DNA from: Meconema thalassinum
Taxonomy: Eukaryota > Arthropoda > Insecta > Orthoptera > Tettigoniidae
DNA: 64,000 nucleotides
NCBI GenBank assembly: GCA_946902985.2
Contig: OX336397.1
Coordinates: 187,802,813 to 187,866,812, forward strand
Direction: 5' to 3'
In this document: positions 11,860 to 22,460 of the stretch, piece after piece
Numbering within the stretch: position 1 is the first letter of the stretch
How the letters are laid out: the number at the start of each line of letters is the position of its first letter
The notes under the pieces: model-generated
Told to the model about the DNA's origin: nothing
The model's database searches: none
What the model saw: only the letters and a program-made list of their open reading frames with translations
Made by a program: the position numbers and the translations under genes

Positions 11860-12389
11860 CTGCCGCTCCTTCCGGAGCATAGGGACTTGGCGAAATTTAT
11901 CCACGCAGTACGGTTCCTGGCCATTCTCTTCACTTGACTCCAGTTCTTGTCCACCTCTGCAATTTCATTTTCGATCGTCCTCTTCGAGGTCTTCTTAGGT
12001 CGACCTCGCTTCCTGGCGCCCTGAGGATTCCAGTCTAGCGCCGCCCTCTCAATAGCTTCGTCCGGCTTCCTTAGTGTGTGACCAATCCAGCACCATTTCC
12101 TCTCCTTGATCTGGATGCTAATCGGTTGTTGATTGGTGATGGTCCAAAGATCTTCATTTGAGATTATGTCCGGCCACCTCACATTCATGATGCGACACAG
12201 ACATCTGTTAATGAACACCTGTAGCTGGTTGTTGATCGGTTTTGTGACTTTCCACGTTTTACAGCCGTAGAGAAGAATCGACTTTACGTTGCTATTGAAA
12301 AGGCGGAGCTTGGTCTTCCTGGAAATGTTTCTATTTCTCCAGATAGGGTAGAGCTGGACAAAGGCACCATTTGCCTTCCTGATACGGCT
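11860..12389 (-). pseudogene. LINE C-terminal segment
   Basis: Same frame as the RT core, beyond the premature TGA. Shows LLYGCKTW, RIMNVRWPD, WIGHTLRKP and WNPQGARKRGRPKK, which form the typical C-terminus of these endonuclease/RT polyproteins. Coding resemblance fades near 11860, where a SINE tail begins. Confidence 0.7.
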
Positions 12390-13057
12390 TCAAACATCTT
12401 CCTCTGCTCCCCCATCATTTGTGACTGTACTTCCAAGGTAGAGGAAGGACTCAACTCGCTCAATGTCCTTTCCGTTGACTGTCAAACTAGTCGTAATGTC
12501 AGAATTTATCCTCATCTCTTTGGTCTTGTTGGTGTTGATCATCAGTCCTGCACGTTCTGCTTCTCTCTGCAACCTCCCCAGCTTATCTTCTATGTCTCGG
12601 TACCGTTGTGCCATAAGACAAATGTCGTCTGCGAAATCTAGATCTTCAAGCCTGTCATTTATACCCCATTGAATACCCCTCTTACGTCCTCCCATTACCT
12701 TCTTTATCACACTATCCAGGACCAACAGGAACAGAGTGGGGGAAAGGACACACCCCTGTCTCACTCCGGAACTGACCTTTATCTTTTCTGTTAATTTGCC
12801 TTCGTGAAGAACCTGGCACTCATACCCTTCGTACATCTCTTCCATGATTCTGATGATCTTTGTTGGAATTTTATATTCCTCGAGGGTCTTCCACATGATT
12901 CTTTGATTTACGGAGTCGAAGGCTTTCTCGAAGTCAACAAATGTGAGGTAAAGGGTATTCCGCCACTCCACACTCTGCTCCAGGATGATTCGGAGGGTGT
13001 TGATGAGATCCACACAGCTGCGATGTTGTCGAAATCCAGCCTGTTCCTTCCGAAGCC
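12390..13057 (-). pseudogene. LINE reverse transcriptase core
   Basis: Continues the reverse transcriptase after the frameshift. Visible motifs: FVDFEKAFDSVN (motif A, catalytic Asp), GVRQGCVLSP (motif B), DFADDICL (motif C, the YxDD-type catalytic pair) and FLYLGSTV (thumb start). The frame ends at TGA 12390-12392, which interrupts a sequence that continues in the same frame with SRIRKANGAF. All catalytic residues are retained, so inactivation looks recent. Confidence 0.75.
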
Positions 13058-13064
13058 TTTTTTT

Positions 13065-14991
13065 CTACGCAGTCTTTTATACGATTCAGGATGACTCTCG
13101 CCAGCACTTTGCTTGGAATGGACAGCAAGGTGATACCCCTCCAGTTGTTACAGTTTGTGGTGTCCCCTTTCTTCAGCAACTTGACTATCAACCCCTTCTT
13201 CCAGTCGGTTGGTATTTTCTCCTCCTTCCAGATCTTCTCCAACAGCGGGTGCAGCAGATCGATCGTAATATCCAGGTCTGCTTTCAGTACTTCCGCTGGG
13301 ATATTATCCAGACCTGGTGCCTTCCCGCATTTCATCTGCTTCAACGCTGTCCGTATTTCGCCCCGAGTTGCGGAGTCGAGGCTGATGCTTGGGTCACTTT
13401 CTGCTTCCTTTTCATCTTCTCCTCGCTGCTTACTTTCTGGTCCTCTATCTCTATTAAGAACCTCCGCAAAGTGTTCTCTCCATCTTGTCAGCTGCTGTTC
13501 ACACGTCGTGAGGATCTCGCCCGTCTTGCTCTTCACAGGCCTAGTTTTATTAAAATCTTTCTTCGAAAGCATCTTTGTGATTCCATAGAGCTCCTTAACG
13601 TCCCCCCTTCTTGCCGCTTCTTCTGCTTTCTCCGCCTGCTCATCAATCCACCTCCTATGATCCTTCCGTACACTCCTCTTTACCTCCCTGTTTGCTGTTG
13701 AATACTTTGCTTGTGTGAGAGCCTTCTGCTGCCTAGTCTTGCAGGTGTTGAGCTTGGCCTTAATCTCCTTCCTATAATTTATCTTGTCCCAGGTCTGATC
13801 GGATATCCATTCTTTCCGCAGGTAGTTCTTGTACCCGAGCTGCATCTGACTGGTTTCCACGAAGATATTCTTTACCTCGCTCCACACAGTCTCCACGTCC
13901 TTCTCTATCTCGGAGTCCAACACCTGGAATTTATTTCTGAGCTCCAGTTTAAATTGGTCCAATCTCTGCTGGTTCTTAAGCTTGCCCACATCAAACTTAT
14001 TGTGCCGAGTGTTAAACTTTCGGCGGACTGCGACGATCTTCATGTGGAAGTTGGCAACCACAAGATGATGGTCACTACCAACATCCGCTCCTCTCTTGTT
14101 CCTAACATCTTCCAAGCTTCTTCTGAACCTCCTGCTCACCACGATGTGATCAATTTGATTTTCTGTGACTTGATCAGGAGACACCCAGGTGACCTTGTAG
14201 CACCGCCTATGAGGAAATACCGTGCCACCCATCACCAAATCCTGACTGGCGCAATATTCCGTAAATTTCTCCCCTTTGTCATTCATCTCACCAAGGCCAT
14301 GTTTACCCATGATCTGCTCCAACCCCTCATTGTTTGAGCCCACCTTCGCGTTGAAGTCTCCCATAACAATGAGAATGTCCTTCTTACTTGTTTGTCTTGT
14401 GATGTCTCGAAGCATTTGGTAGAATTCTTCCTTCTTCTCTGGCTCCGATTGATCTGTAGGCGCATAGCATTGGATGATGATCACATTCCTGATCTTTGTC
14501 TTGAACCTAGCAAACATGAGCCTGCTAGAAATTGGCTTCCACTCCATAAGGCTTCTCTTTGCATTTCTGTTGAGCAGCAACCCCACTCCATCCCTGTGTT
14601 CTTCATCATCGCCCCCAGAATAGAGAAATGTAATTCCATCTGTTGTCTGTATTTCACCAAATCCTGGCCACCTCACTTCACCCAATCCTAGGATATCCAG
14701 CCCATAGTTCTTCATCTTCCGTGTCACTTGTTTCAGTCTGGTTTTCTCCATCAAGGTCCTCACATTCCAGAAACCGATTTTCGTAGTCCTCTTCATGCCA
14801 AAAGTCGTCATCAGGTTATCCGTCCGGTTTTGTAATTTCGCTTCAGTTTCCGTAATCAGTTTATTTAAGAGGAGCGAGTGATTAACCCACTGCCTTCGAG
14901 TGCCTTGGAGGGGCTGCCACCTTAAGCCTGAGGCACCAGGCTGATTTTCTGTTAGGGTTTCTTCCCTTAGCCTTTGAAGAACCAACTCCAA
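13065..14991 (-). pseudogene. LINE endonuclease plus N-terminal RT (5' open frame)
   Basis: The ORF runs to 12934, but the meaningful part ends at the 7-T slip (13058-13064). The likely initiator is an internal Met near 14800 (MTTFGMKRTTKIGFWNVRTL), because the upstream residues look like untranslated leader. Endonuclease hallmarks in order: GFWNVRT, GEVRWPG, QCYAPTD, MGDFNAKVG, ENQIDH and GSDHHLV, that is the Asn, Glu, Asp-Asn and terminal Asp-His sets of APE nucleases. RT motifs KGDTTNCNNWRGITLLS and ARVILNRIK follow. The downstream RT core lies in another frame at 12390-13013. Confidence 0.75.
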
Positions 14992-15059
14992 ACTACAAGG
15001 CAGCAGTTGTTTTACCAGAGCCCCGTTAGCCGTAATTTCTTCAGGGTTCCTGTAGGGCC

Positions 15060-15350
15060 TTCACAGCTACCGTAGCGGTTTTGAGACACACAAAGTCCCC
15101 ACTGTACTTCACCCCTACAGGCAATCCCCAACTTAATTACGTTGCCCATCTCCCACGACGAGGACGAAGGGTTGGATTTGTGGGAGACACAGTAACACAT
15201 GTTATCAGAAAAATTCCATACACACTCAAGTTCTTGGGCTATATGAGCATGATATTGCAAAGCTTCTAAATTAATCAACAGCATCTTGATCTTAAGACTA
15301 TGTTTCTTGATGATATCTCCAGCTGTTGTAACGTTACGCCACATGCAGGG
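15060..15350 (+). repeat. SINE-like fragment
   Basis: The section near 15185-15250 (ACAGTAACACATGTTATCAG... then TCCATACACACTCAAG...) matches the SINE tail seen at 2940-3000. The head is missing. Confidence 0.45.
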
Positions 15351-15469
15351 TTAGTCAATGTAGTTCTGTTTTAAAATTTCAATTCCCTACAACGACCCCT
15401 ATTAATTACATTAAAAAAAAAATGTATTCTGATTTTTATGGCGTTCAGATTCATATTGTCCGTATCGTG

Positions 15470-16480
15470 GTGTGGATAGAAAATGGAGTGCCATGGCCTC
15501 TTACAGAGATGGATGGAAACCTGGTGGTCACGTCTTGAGCTACTGTTGCCGTTTGGAAAATGGAGTGCAATGGCCTCTTACTGAGATAGATTGAAACTTG
15601 GGGGTCACGTCTTGAGCTACTGTTGCCGTTTGGAAAATGGAGTGCCATGGCATCTTACTGAGATAGATTGAAACTTGATGGTCATGTCTTTATCTACTGT
15701 TTCCGTGGAGACAATGAAGTGGCATGGCCTCTTACAGAGATGGATGGAAACCTGGTGGTCACGTCTTGAGCTACTGTTGCCGTTTGGAAAATGGAGTGCA
15801 ATGGCCTCTTACTGAGATAGATTGAAACTTGATGGTCACGTCTTGACCTACTGTTTCCGTGGAGACAATGGAGTGGCATGGCCAGTTACAGAGATAGAAG
15901 TAAACTTGATGGTCACGTCTTGAGCTACTGTTTCCGTGGAGGCAGTGGAGTGGCATGGCCTCTTATAGAGATAGAAGGAATCTTGGTGGTCACGTCTTGA
16001 TCTACTGTTTCCGTGGTGAAAATGGAGTGGCATGGCCTCTTAGAGAGATAGAAGGAAACTTGATGGTCACGTCTTGAGCTACTGTTTCCGTGGAGGCAGT
16101 GGAGTGGCATGGCCTCTTATAGAGATAGAAGGAAACTTGGAGGTCACGTCTTGAGCTAGTGTTTCCGTGGAGACAATGGAGTGGCATGGCCTCTTAGAGA
16201 GATAGAAGGAAACTGGATGGTCACGTCCTGAGCTACTGTTTCCGTGGAGACAATGGAGTGGCATGGCCTGTTACAGAGATAGAAGGAAACTTGGTGGTCA
16301 CGTCTTGAGCTACTGTTTCCGTGGATACAATGGAGTGGCATGGCCTCTTCGGAGATAGAAGGAAACTTGGTGGTCACGTCTTGGTCTACTGTTTCCGTGG
16401 AGACAATGGAGTGGCATGACCTGTTACAGAGATAGAAGGAAACTTGGTGGTCACGTCTTGAGCTTCTGTTGCCATTGCTA
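15470..16480. repeat. 77-bp minisatellite, about 13 units
   Basis: Units recur every 77 bp (for example CGTCTTGAGC at 15531 and 15608). Each carries GTTTCCGTGGAGACAATGG, GTGGCATGGCCTCTTA, GAGATAGAAGGAAACTTGG and GGTCACGTCTTGAGC. The first units have GTTGCCGTTTGGAAAATGG in place of the first segment, so there are two unit subtypes. Because 77 is not divisible by three, the array gives a staircase of overlapping 61-codon frames, which are not genes. It lies inside intron 2. Confidence 0.9.
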
Positions 16481-17305
16481 CGACTGGCCTTGCCATTACT
16501 TCATCAGGTTATTTTCTGTCTTTATTAGCCTTTGCTCGATATCCAAAAGGCCGAAATCAGAAGAATGATAAATTCATGTGACCATTGGTTCCTTCTGTGT
16601 CCTGAACTTGATGCATGCAAAATTTGGTTGAGATTAGTGGAACGGTGTAGATTTGCATAGAGTCAAATCCACATACATACCCACATACATACTGACTTTC
16701 ACATTTATATACGTATACTAGCTGACCCGGCAGACGTTGTCCTGCCAATCAAAGAAAATGTTGTAACTTTGTTTCTTGGTAGTGCTTTTGGATACACAAC
16801 ATGTTTTTCAATTTCTGTTAAATGACTCTAAACTATCGTGAAATGTATTAACTAATCTAGAAACATTCGTGGGAGCGTGCACAACAACTCTCCAAAGTTT
16901 CATCGCAATCGGATAAATGGCATATAACGCATACGGGATTTTGTTTAAATGATTCGTGCGCTGTCACTCATTTGATGAATCTACTCGTGCTCTACCAACT
17001 GTGAAATGGATTCACTAAGTTAGAAAGCTTCACGTAAGTGTACACAACAACTCATCATGGTTTCATCGCAATCGATGAATAGTATATGAACGCATACGTG
17101 ATTTTGTTGGAATGCTTCGCGCGTCGTCACCCATTTGTTACATCTACTCGTGCGCTACCAATATTGTAAAATAGATTTACCAAGCTGAACACCTTCCCTT
17201 GCGTGTAGACAACAACTCATCAAAGTTTCATCGGAATCGGATGAATGACATATGAACGCATATGGGATTTTCTTTAAACGATTCGCGTGCCGTCACTGAT
17301 TTGTT

Positions 17306-17356
17306 AAAGCTTGCACCCGGTACCCGAGGCCATACGATATTATTATTATTATTATC
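17306..17356 (+). repeat. 51-bp 5'-truncated SINE tail with target duplication
   Basis: An insert in one 164-bp unit, ending in GGTACCCGAGGCCATACGAT and a (TTA)n tract. The same end occurs on the SINE at 26030-26430. It is flanked by the 7-bp direct repeat ATTTGTT (17299-17305 and 17357-17363). Confidence 0.7.
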
Positions 17357-17642
17357 ATTTGTTGATTCTACTCATGCGCTACCTATTGTAAAATAGATTT
17401 ACTAAGCCTGAAACCTTCTCTGGAGTGTACTCAATGATTCACCAAGGTTTCATCGCAATCGGATGAATGATATATGACCGCATATGGGACATTGTGGAAA
17501 CAATTCGCCCGCCGTCGCTCATTTGTTGAATCTACTCGTGCACTACTTATTAAAAATTGGATTTACTAAGCCAGAAACCTTTCCTGGAGTGTACACAACA
17601 ATTCACCAAAGTTTCATCGCAATCGGATAAATGGTATATGAA

Positions 17643-17977
17643 CCGGGTGAGTTAGCCGTGGTCGTTACGGCATGACTGCTGGCAATCGCTCACATCCGGG
17701 AGGCGAGGGGGTTCGAATCCCCCCGTCGGCAACCTTGAAGATGGTCTTCTGTGGTTTCCCATCTTCCTTCCAGGCAAATGCCGGGGTTGGTCCCTAACTA
17801 TAGGCCACAGCCGCTACCTTCCAACTCCTCGTCCTTACATTCCCGCTTCCCTCCCCAACGGTACTTGTAGCTCACCCATTGGGTGTCCGTCTCGAAGCAG
17901 CTACAAAACTGGCGATCCGAACATGTCCTCGGACACTCCAGGCACTAAAAGCCATACGCTAAAAATTAAAAAAAAAT
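17643..17977 (+). repeat. tRNA-derived SINE, copy 6, intact with target duplication
   Basis: The head includes an A-box-like GTTAGCCGTGGTCG and a strong B box (GGGTTCGAATCCCCC, near 17709). The body has GATGGTCTTCTGTGGTTTCCCA. The 3' part has CTCACCCATTGGGTGTCCG, then GCGATCCGAACATGTCCTCG and an A-rich end. It is flanked by the 9-bp direct repeat GTATATGAA (17634-17642 and 17978-17986). This is the cleanest SINE insertion in the window. Confidence 0.88.
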
Positions 17978-19063
17978 GTATATGAATGCATACAGGACTT
18001 TGTTGAAACGATTCGCGTGCCATCGCACATTTGTTGAATCTACTCGTGCGCTACCTATTGTAAAATGAATTTACTAAGCCAGAAACCATTACTGAAGTGT
18101 ACGCAGCAATTCACCAAAGTTTTATCGCAATCGGATAAATGGTATATGGACGCATACGGTACTGTGTTGAAAAGATTCGCATGTTGTCACTCATTTGTTG
18201 AATCTACTCGTGCGCTACCTATTGTAAAATGGATTTATCAAGCCATAAACCTTCCGTAGGTTGTACACAGCATCTCACCCAAGTTTCACCGTAATCGGAC
18301 GAATGGTAATTGAACGCATGCGAGACCTTATTGAAACGCTTCGCGCGTCGTCGCTCATTTGTTGAATCTACTCATACGCTACCTGTTGTAAAATGAATTT
18401 ACTAAGCCGGAAGCCTTCTCTGGAGTGTACACAACATCTCACCCAAGTTTCATCGTAATCGGACGAATGGTATTTGAACGCATACGGGACTTTTTGAAAC
18501 GCTTCGCGCGTCGTGGCTCATTTGTTGAATCTAGTCATGGGCTATCTATTGTTAAATGGATTTACTAAGCCAAACACCTTCCCTGGAGTGCACCCAACAT
18601 CTCACCCAAGTTTCACCGTAATCAGATGAATGGTATATGAACGCATACGGGACTTTGTAACGCTCTAACGTGCAGAGACACACAGTAGTATTCGATATCA
18701 CTGCCACCTATGGTACAAAACACAACTTTCCGCCAAGGGCGGAGTATATGTTATGGCGGTAGTTGCACAGGTTGAGACCAGGGGGCTCTACGTGCAGAGA
18801 CAAACAGTCCAAAAGCATCACTTTTCACTAAGGCTAGCGGTTTCCATGACGACTGTTTATGACTATATATTGTGGTTCTAAAATTGTGTGTAAATTGTGG
18901 TTGTAAAATTCTAAAATTCCACCAACCTGGTCAAATTGTGAATCTAAACCATACATGGACCCACCCTCACACACATACAAAATTTCATCGAAATCGGCCC
19001 AGCCGTTTAGGAGGAGTTCAGTCACATACACACGTGTCGAAGAATTATATATATAAAGATGAT

Positions 19064-20698
19064 GTATCACCATCTTGACTTGAACAATATGATGTCTGGT
19101 AATTATGGCGATACACATCAAAATTATGGTACTTTAACTTATATTTTGAAAGTAGGTATGTCCATCTTTACTTGACTTCCATAAAGGATGTCGGTAAAGA
19201 TCCCATTACACATGCAAATTTTTGCAATTTACATTTGCACTTGGATATGACATGTGCATCAGGATCTTTACCAGATGTCCTACATAGGTGAAGTAAAGAT
19301 GATACATATTTTGTAATAATAAGCTAAAATGCAAAAATTTCGATGAAGGTCTAATAAAGATGGGGATGCATATTTTGTAAATATTAGGTAATTGCAAAAA
19401 TGTCGATGTGTATCGTGTGTCTATGGGTTATTGTAAATGCCGATTTCTGTTTGTGTTTCTCCCACCAAAAACCCCCTTCCACAGGAGTTTCCCGTAAACG
19501 TAGTAGAGAAATATCTAGTGTCTTTCGTGACGTCGTCGATTACGTCATCGACGCCGCCATCTTGTTTCTAAGGGATATTTTTTTCGGAAATGTATCGAGA
19601 CCTGTACTACTCCCTGAAAATGATACTCACTGTCAACTCCTAGACTGGCCCGTGAGACATGTGTGTTCTAGAGCGTGTAGAATTTATATTGTAAATCTAA
19701 ATTAAGAGATCAGAGGTGTTTGAACACCCACACGAGGCTTGGGGCGACCTTCACTGCTTGCCCGTCAATATGATGGTGGTCCTCCTTCCACCTTGATGCC
19801 TCCCTCCGCAGGTAGCCATGGCTGTGAATATATTGATGGTCCACCCTTGAAGACAGCCTCCACAGCTAGCGGTGATTGTCAGTATCTTCATTATAGCCTC
19901 CAAAGTTGCACACATTTTTGATGGTTAGGGGTTCTTCGTTTTTCTAGGAGGGTTGAAGGAAGGAGAAAGAGATGTGTCTTGTTTTGGACTGGCCCGAAGT
20001 CTCCGCGGAAAACTCCCCAGAGATGGTCTATGGCGGTGTATCTCAGCATTTTATTAGACCATGGCAGGATTTAAGTTCTTAAAAGCTCTTAAACTGTTGT
20101 CTATAAAAATATTCTTATTCAGTTCTCTATTTATTAACACATTGCGTAATCATCTTGATAACCACCTTGACTCATGTATTATGTATTACGAGTGAATTTA
20201 TATGAAGTGAGACTTCAAGTAGCTGCCTCTGTACTTACTAATAAACCCCTATTTGTTTATCGTTCACGTTAAATTACTCCCTACTTTTGGTATCCATGAG
20301 GCCAAAATTGTTTTAAGTGTCGACGCTTGGTAGGGAATATCTTAACACAACATTTATCGACGTTGCTTGTCCTTATTAACGTTATATGGTAACTCGAAGT
20401 AACTGCTGCTACGCCGCAAAGTCGCAACACACACTCTCAATGCTAGTGACAATATGCTAGGCCCACGTTTTGCGAGTGTATTCCAACTGAAATGCTTTTT
20501 GTCAAAAACTGCACAATAACTGTTAGGTTTTTTGCCATGTGGCTATGGACGAAAGAAAACTATGAATGCGGGGTTGAATTACATTCAGTATATTATTTTA
20601 TTCCTTGATTCCTTCAGTGCAAGTTTACAAGCCATCAGTAAGAAATAATTCCACCTACGCAAAAGAAGATATATGTGAAACAAGTTATTTATTTGCAG
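19064..20698. other. Remainder of intron 2, fold-back repeat near the start
   Basis: The 19100-19420 part contains repeated ACACATGCAAAT, GGTAAAGATCC and GATGTGTATC motifs in both orientations. The 19430-20640 part shows no recognised gene. A short pyrimidine-poor acceptor (TTATTTGCAG) ends the intron. Confidence 0.45.
19187..19282. repeat. Imperfect inverted repeat
   Basis: GGATGTCGGTAAAGATCC (near 19187) pairs with GGATCTTTACCAGATGTCC (near 19263). CACATGCAAAT and ATTTGCAC or CATGTGCAT extend the pairing inward, so a hairpin of roughly 95 nt is possible. Confidence 0.5.
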
Positions 20699-20800
20699 GA
20701 CGATACAGACCATCACACGGATATTAAGATCGAGGAATCTTCTGTTTCGGATATCGTTACATACATCAAAACAGAAGCATCATCTTCAGATGTGAATGAG
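20699..20800 (+). CDS. C2H2 zinc-finger gene, exon 3
   Basis: Thirty-four codons, phase 0 in and out. The acceptor is TTATTTGCAG and the donor at 20801 is GTAAGT. The acidic peptide carries two SUMO-consensus motifs, IKIE (exon residues 9-12) and IKTE (23-26), plus a serine-rich end. Its style is continuous with exons 1 and 2. The 799-bp intron that follows contains an end-only repeat relic at 21216-21268. Confidence 0.75.
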
Positions 20801-21215
20801 GTAAGTAACCGCATGATTATTTTCAAATCATCTCCGAATAGCATTTAGGGATTTAGAGTTGTATTCTCATAATAATGTTGATGACAAACGGAAGCGTTTG
20901 ACTGTTAGTACCTGCTCTAATCTCCTTTGCAAACTGTGTGCTCCCTTACACTAGCAGACACATAATTTGTAGAGTTACTAGCATGCTCTACGATAGACTC
21001 CCCCTAAAGGCATTTTATTGACTCAATTTCACTTCCTTTTGAACATTAAAATATAAAATTGCAGTGAATTGTGAAGAAATGCCGTGTTTAATATTCTGAT
21101 GGTTAATAGATTTATGCCTTCATTCTCAAAAGTCATGCTCGTATGGGCAGTGTAGTACCTTGTTATTCAATGATATGTGCACGTGTTGGACCGTATGATT
21201 TGTTGTGGTCTATTA

Positions 21216-21268
21216 TGTTGTTATTGTTTCAAGGGACGGAACAGCGGGATCATCTGCCCCTCTCTTAT
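21216..21268 (+). repeat. Single end of the inverted-repeat element family
   Basis: GTTGTTATTGTTTCAAGGGACGG... ending in ATCATCTGCCCC resembles the right end of the 905-bp element (4235-4278). No partner end is seen nearby. Confidence 0.5.
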
Positions 21269-21599
21269 GGTCTTACGGCTAAAAGAATTAAAAATGAATG
21301 TTCATTTGTCCTCAATCCTTAAAGCTATTACATCCATTGAGGAACTGATTTCAGCATTTTCAATCGCTCTAAATTTAACGTAGTCTCTAGAAGTGTATTT
21401 TAAATTTCAGAACTGGGGATTATAACCACTTATCTGTATCAAGTTTATCTCTAGCACTAGGATGTGATGGACAGTAGAAAGTCATTCAGCGAATGTATCT
21501 TCACTTCAGCTGAGCAGTGCTGTACAATTACATGGGTTGTCATGTGTGTAATAGTATAAGGTAATAACACTGACATAAATTATTCCATCTTATCCCCAG

Positions 21600-21658
21600 G
21601 ATGTAAAAAAAGAAAATCAGAATGAAGGAGCAGATGAAAGTGGAAGTCCCTTGAATGA
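21600..21658 (+). CDS. C2H2 zinc-finger gene, exon 4
   Basis: Fifty-nine nt: 19 codons plus two bases (GA), giving phase 2. The acceptor is TTATCCCCAG and the donor is GTAAGT at 21659. The peptide begins DVKKENQNE, containing the SUMO-consensus VKKE. If the donor were not used, translation would stop three bases on (GAG TAA), giving a short, fingerless protein. The two leftover bases fit the single A that opens exon 5, restoring a Glu codon. That fit is the main reason I join them across a 13.9-kb intron. Confidence 0.72.
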
Positions 21659-21954
21659 GTAAGTGTTAAACGTACAAACTACATGTTCTTTCGTTTACCT
21701 TATATTTATCCACTATGTAGGAATGTTTAGGCATTTCCCTTTTTTATGCGGGTGCTAAACTTTCAGCTCAAAATGAATCTCAGGCATTTCATCACTATTA
21801 ATTAATTAAGCATTAACTTATTAATTCGTTATTATTTACGGCATACTCAAAAACTATTTGTATAGAAAGACTAAATAATGCCACAAAGTTTTGAGTGAGT
21901 TTCATTTTGTAACTAAAGGTAAAACATCCGCTTTAAAATAATAATATATGTGTT

Positions 21955-22460
21955 AGGTAGTTAGCCCGAAGGCTGGTTGGATCCTCAAAAAGTACCGCCG
22001 TTAGGTTATGTGAGTAGATACCCACAAAAACCCAAGGCAGCGCTATATCGAGTCGTACTAGGCAAGAAGAGGAGTGAGGTAGTTTGCCATTGCTTTCCTC
22101 ACCGAGTCAGAACGGTAGTACTAACCCTATGAGTAGAACCTTTCACAGCATTCACAGGCTCTGACTGTGCCCCGAATGTCATTACTAACAGGAGGAAAAC
22201 CCTAAATATGCACTGTTAAGTTAAAACTGTCCCAAATATGCAATTGCATATGCAATATGCAAAATGCATAATTATCCGAAGCCTGGTCATTACTAAGCAC
22301 CACCCATACCTCAGTAGCTTCCATATAATCACAGCCATGAGTGAGCCTGAGACTTTGGTGAAAAGCCACCTTTTACTCTAGCCTGTGCCAACAGACAAAT
22401 CCAAATGTACTGCATTCATCAAGAGATGGCAAACAGGCCATATATATAAACCAAACTTAA
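21955..22460 (+). repeat. Probable interspersed repeat
   Basis: GAAGGCTGGTTGGATCCTC ... GAGTGAGGTAGTTTGCCATTGC ... CCTCACCGAGTCAGAACGG has the look of a dispersed repeat I associate with polyneopteran genomes. This is memory-based, because only one copy is present here. It contains a palindrome-rich patch (TATGCAATTGCATA near 22237). Confidence 0.35.

Larger units (their letters stand above)
11851..15000 (-). mobile_element. RTE-like non-LTR retrotransposon, almost full length
   Basis: One element on the minus strand inside intron 2, transcribed opposite to the host gene. It encodes an APE-type endonuclease, then reverse transcriptase, then a C-terminal segment ending in a basic PQGARKRGRPKK-type region. 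Two lesions separate the three open frames: a one-base slip in a 7-T run (+ strand 13058-13064) and an in-frame TGA at 12390-12392. Domain order and the endonuclease style match RTE/BovB-related elements; the clade call is from memory of motifs. I see no poly(A) tail or clear target duplication. Confidence 0.75.
16810..18670. repeat. 164-bp tandem array, about 9 units
   Basis: The motif TTTGTTGAATCTACTCGTGC recurs about every 162-165 bp (near 16981, 17144, 17531, 18040, 18202, 18366 and 18531, after allowing for two inserts). Units also share ACTAAGCCAGAAACCTTC, GTTTCATCGCAATCGGA and ATATGAACGCATACGGGA. The units are well diverged from one another. Confidence 0.85.
16719..19063 (+). mobile_element. 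Repeat element enclosing a 164-bp tandem array
   Basis: The 5' start is ACTAGCTGACCCGGCAGACG. The 3' end contains CATCGAAATCGGCCCAGCCG, then GTTTAGGAGGAGTTCAGTCAC and a TA-rich terminus (ATATATATAAAGATG). Those start and end motifs recur as a pair in insect interspersed repeats that I associate with non-LTR or Penelope-like 3' ends; the class is uncertain. Between them lie the 164-bp array and two later SINE insertions. Confidence 0.5.

Noticed and set aside
12985..14691. Plus-strand frames of up to 238 codons at 13-14.7 kb
   Set aside because: These are antisense shadows of the RTE-like LINE endonuclease/RT.
15451..16377. Series of 61-codon minus-strand frames in the 77-bp array
   Set aside because: They repeat every 77 bp with a shifted phase, an artefact of the tandem repeat.
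15470..19063. CRISPR array
   Set aside because: The repeats are contiguous tandem units without unique spacers, and the genome is eukaryotic.
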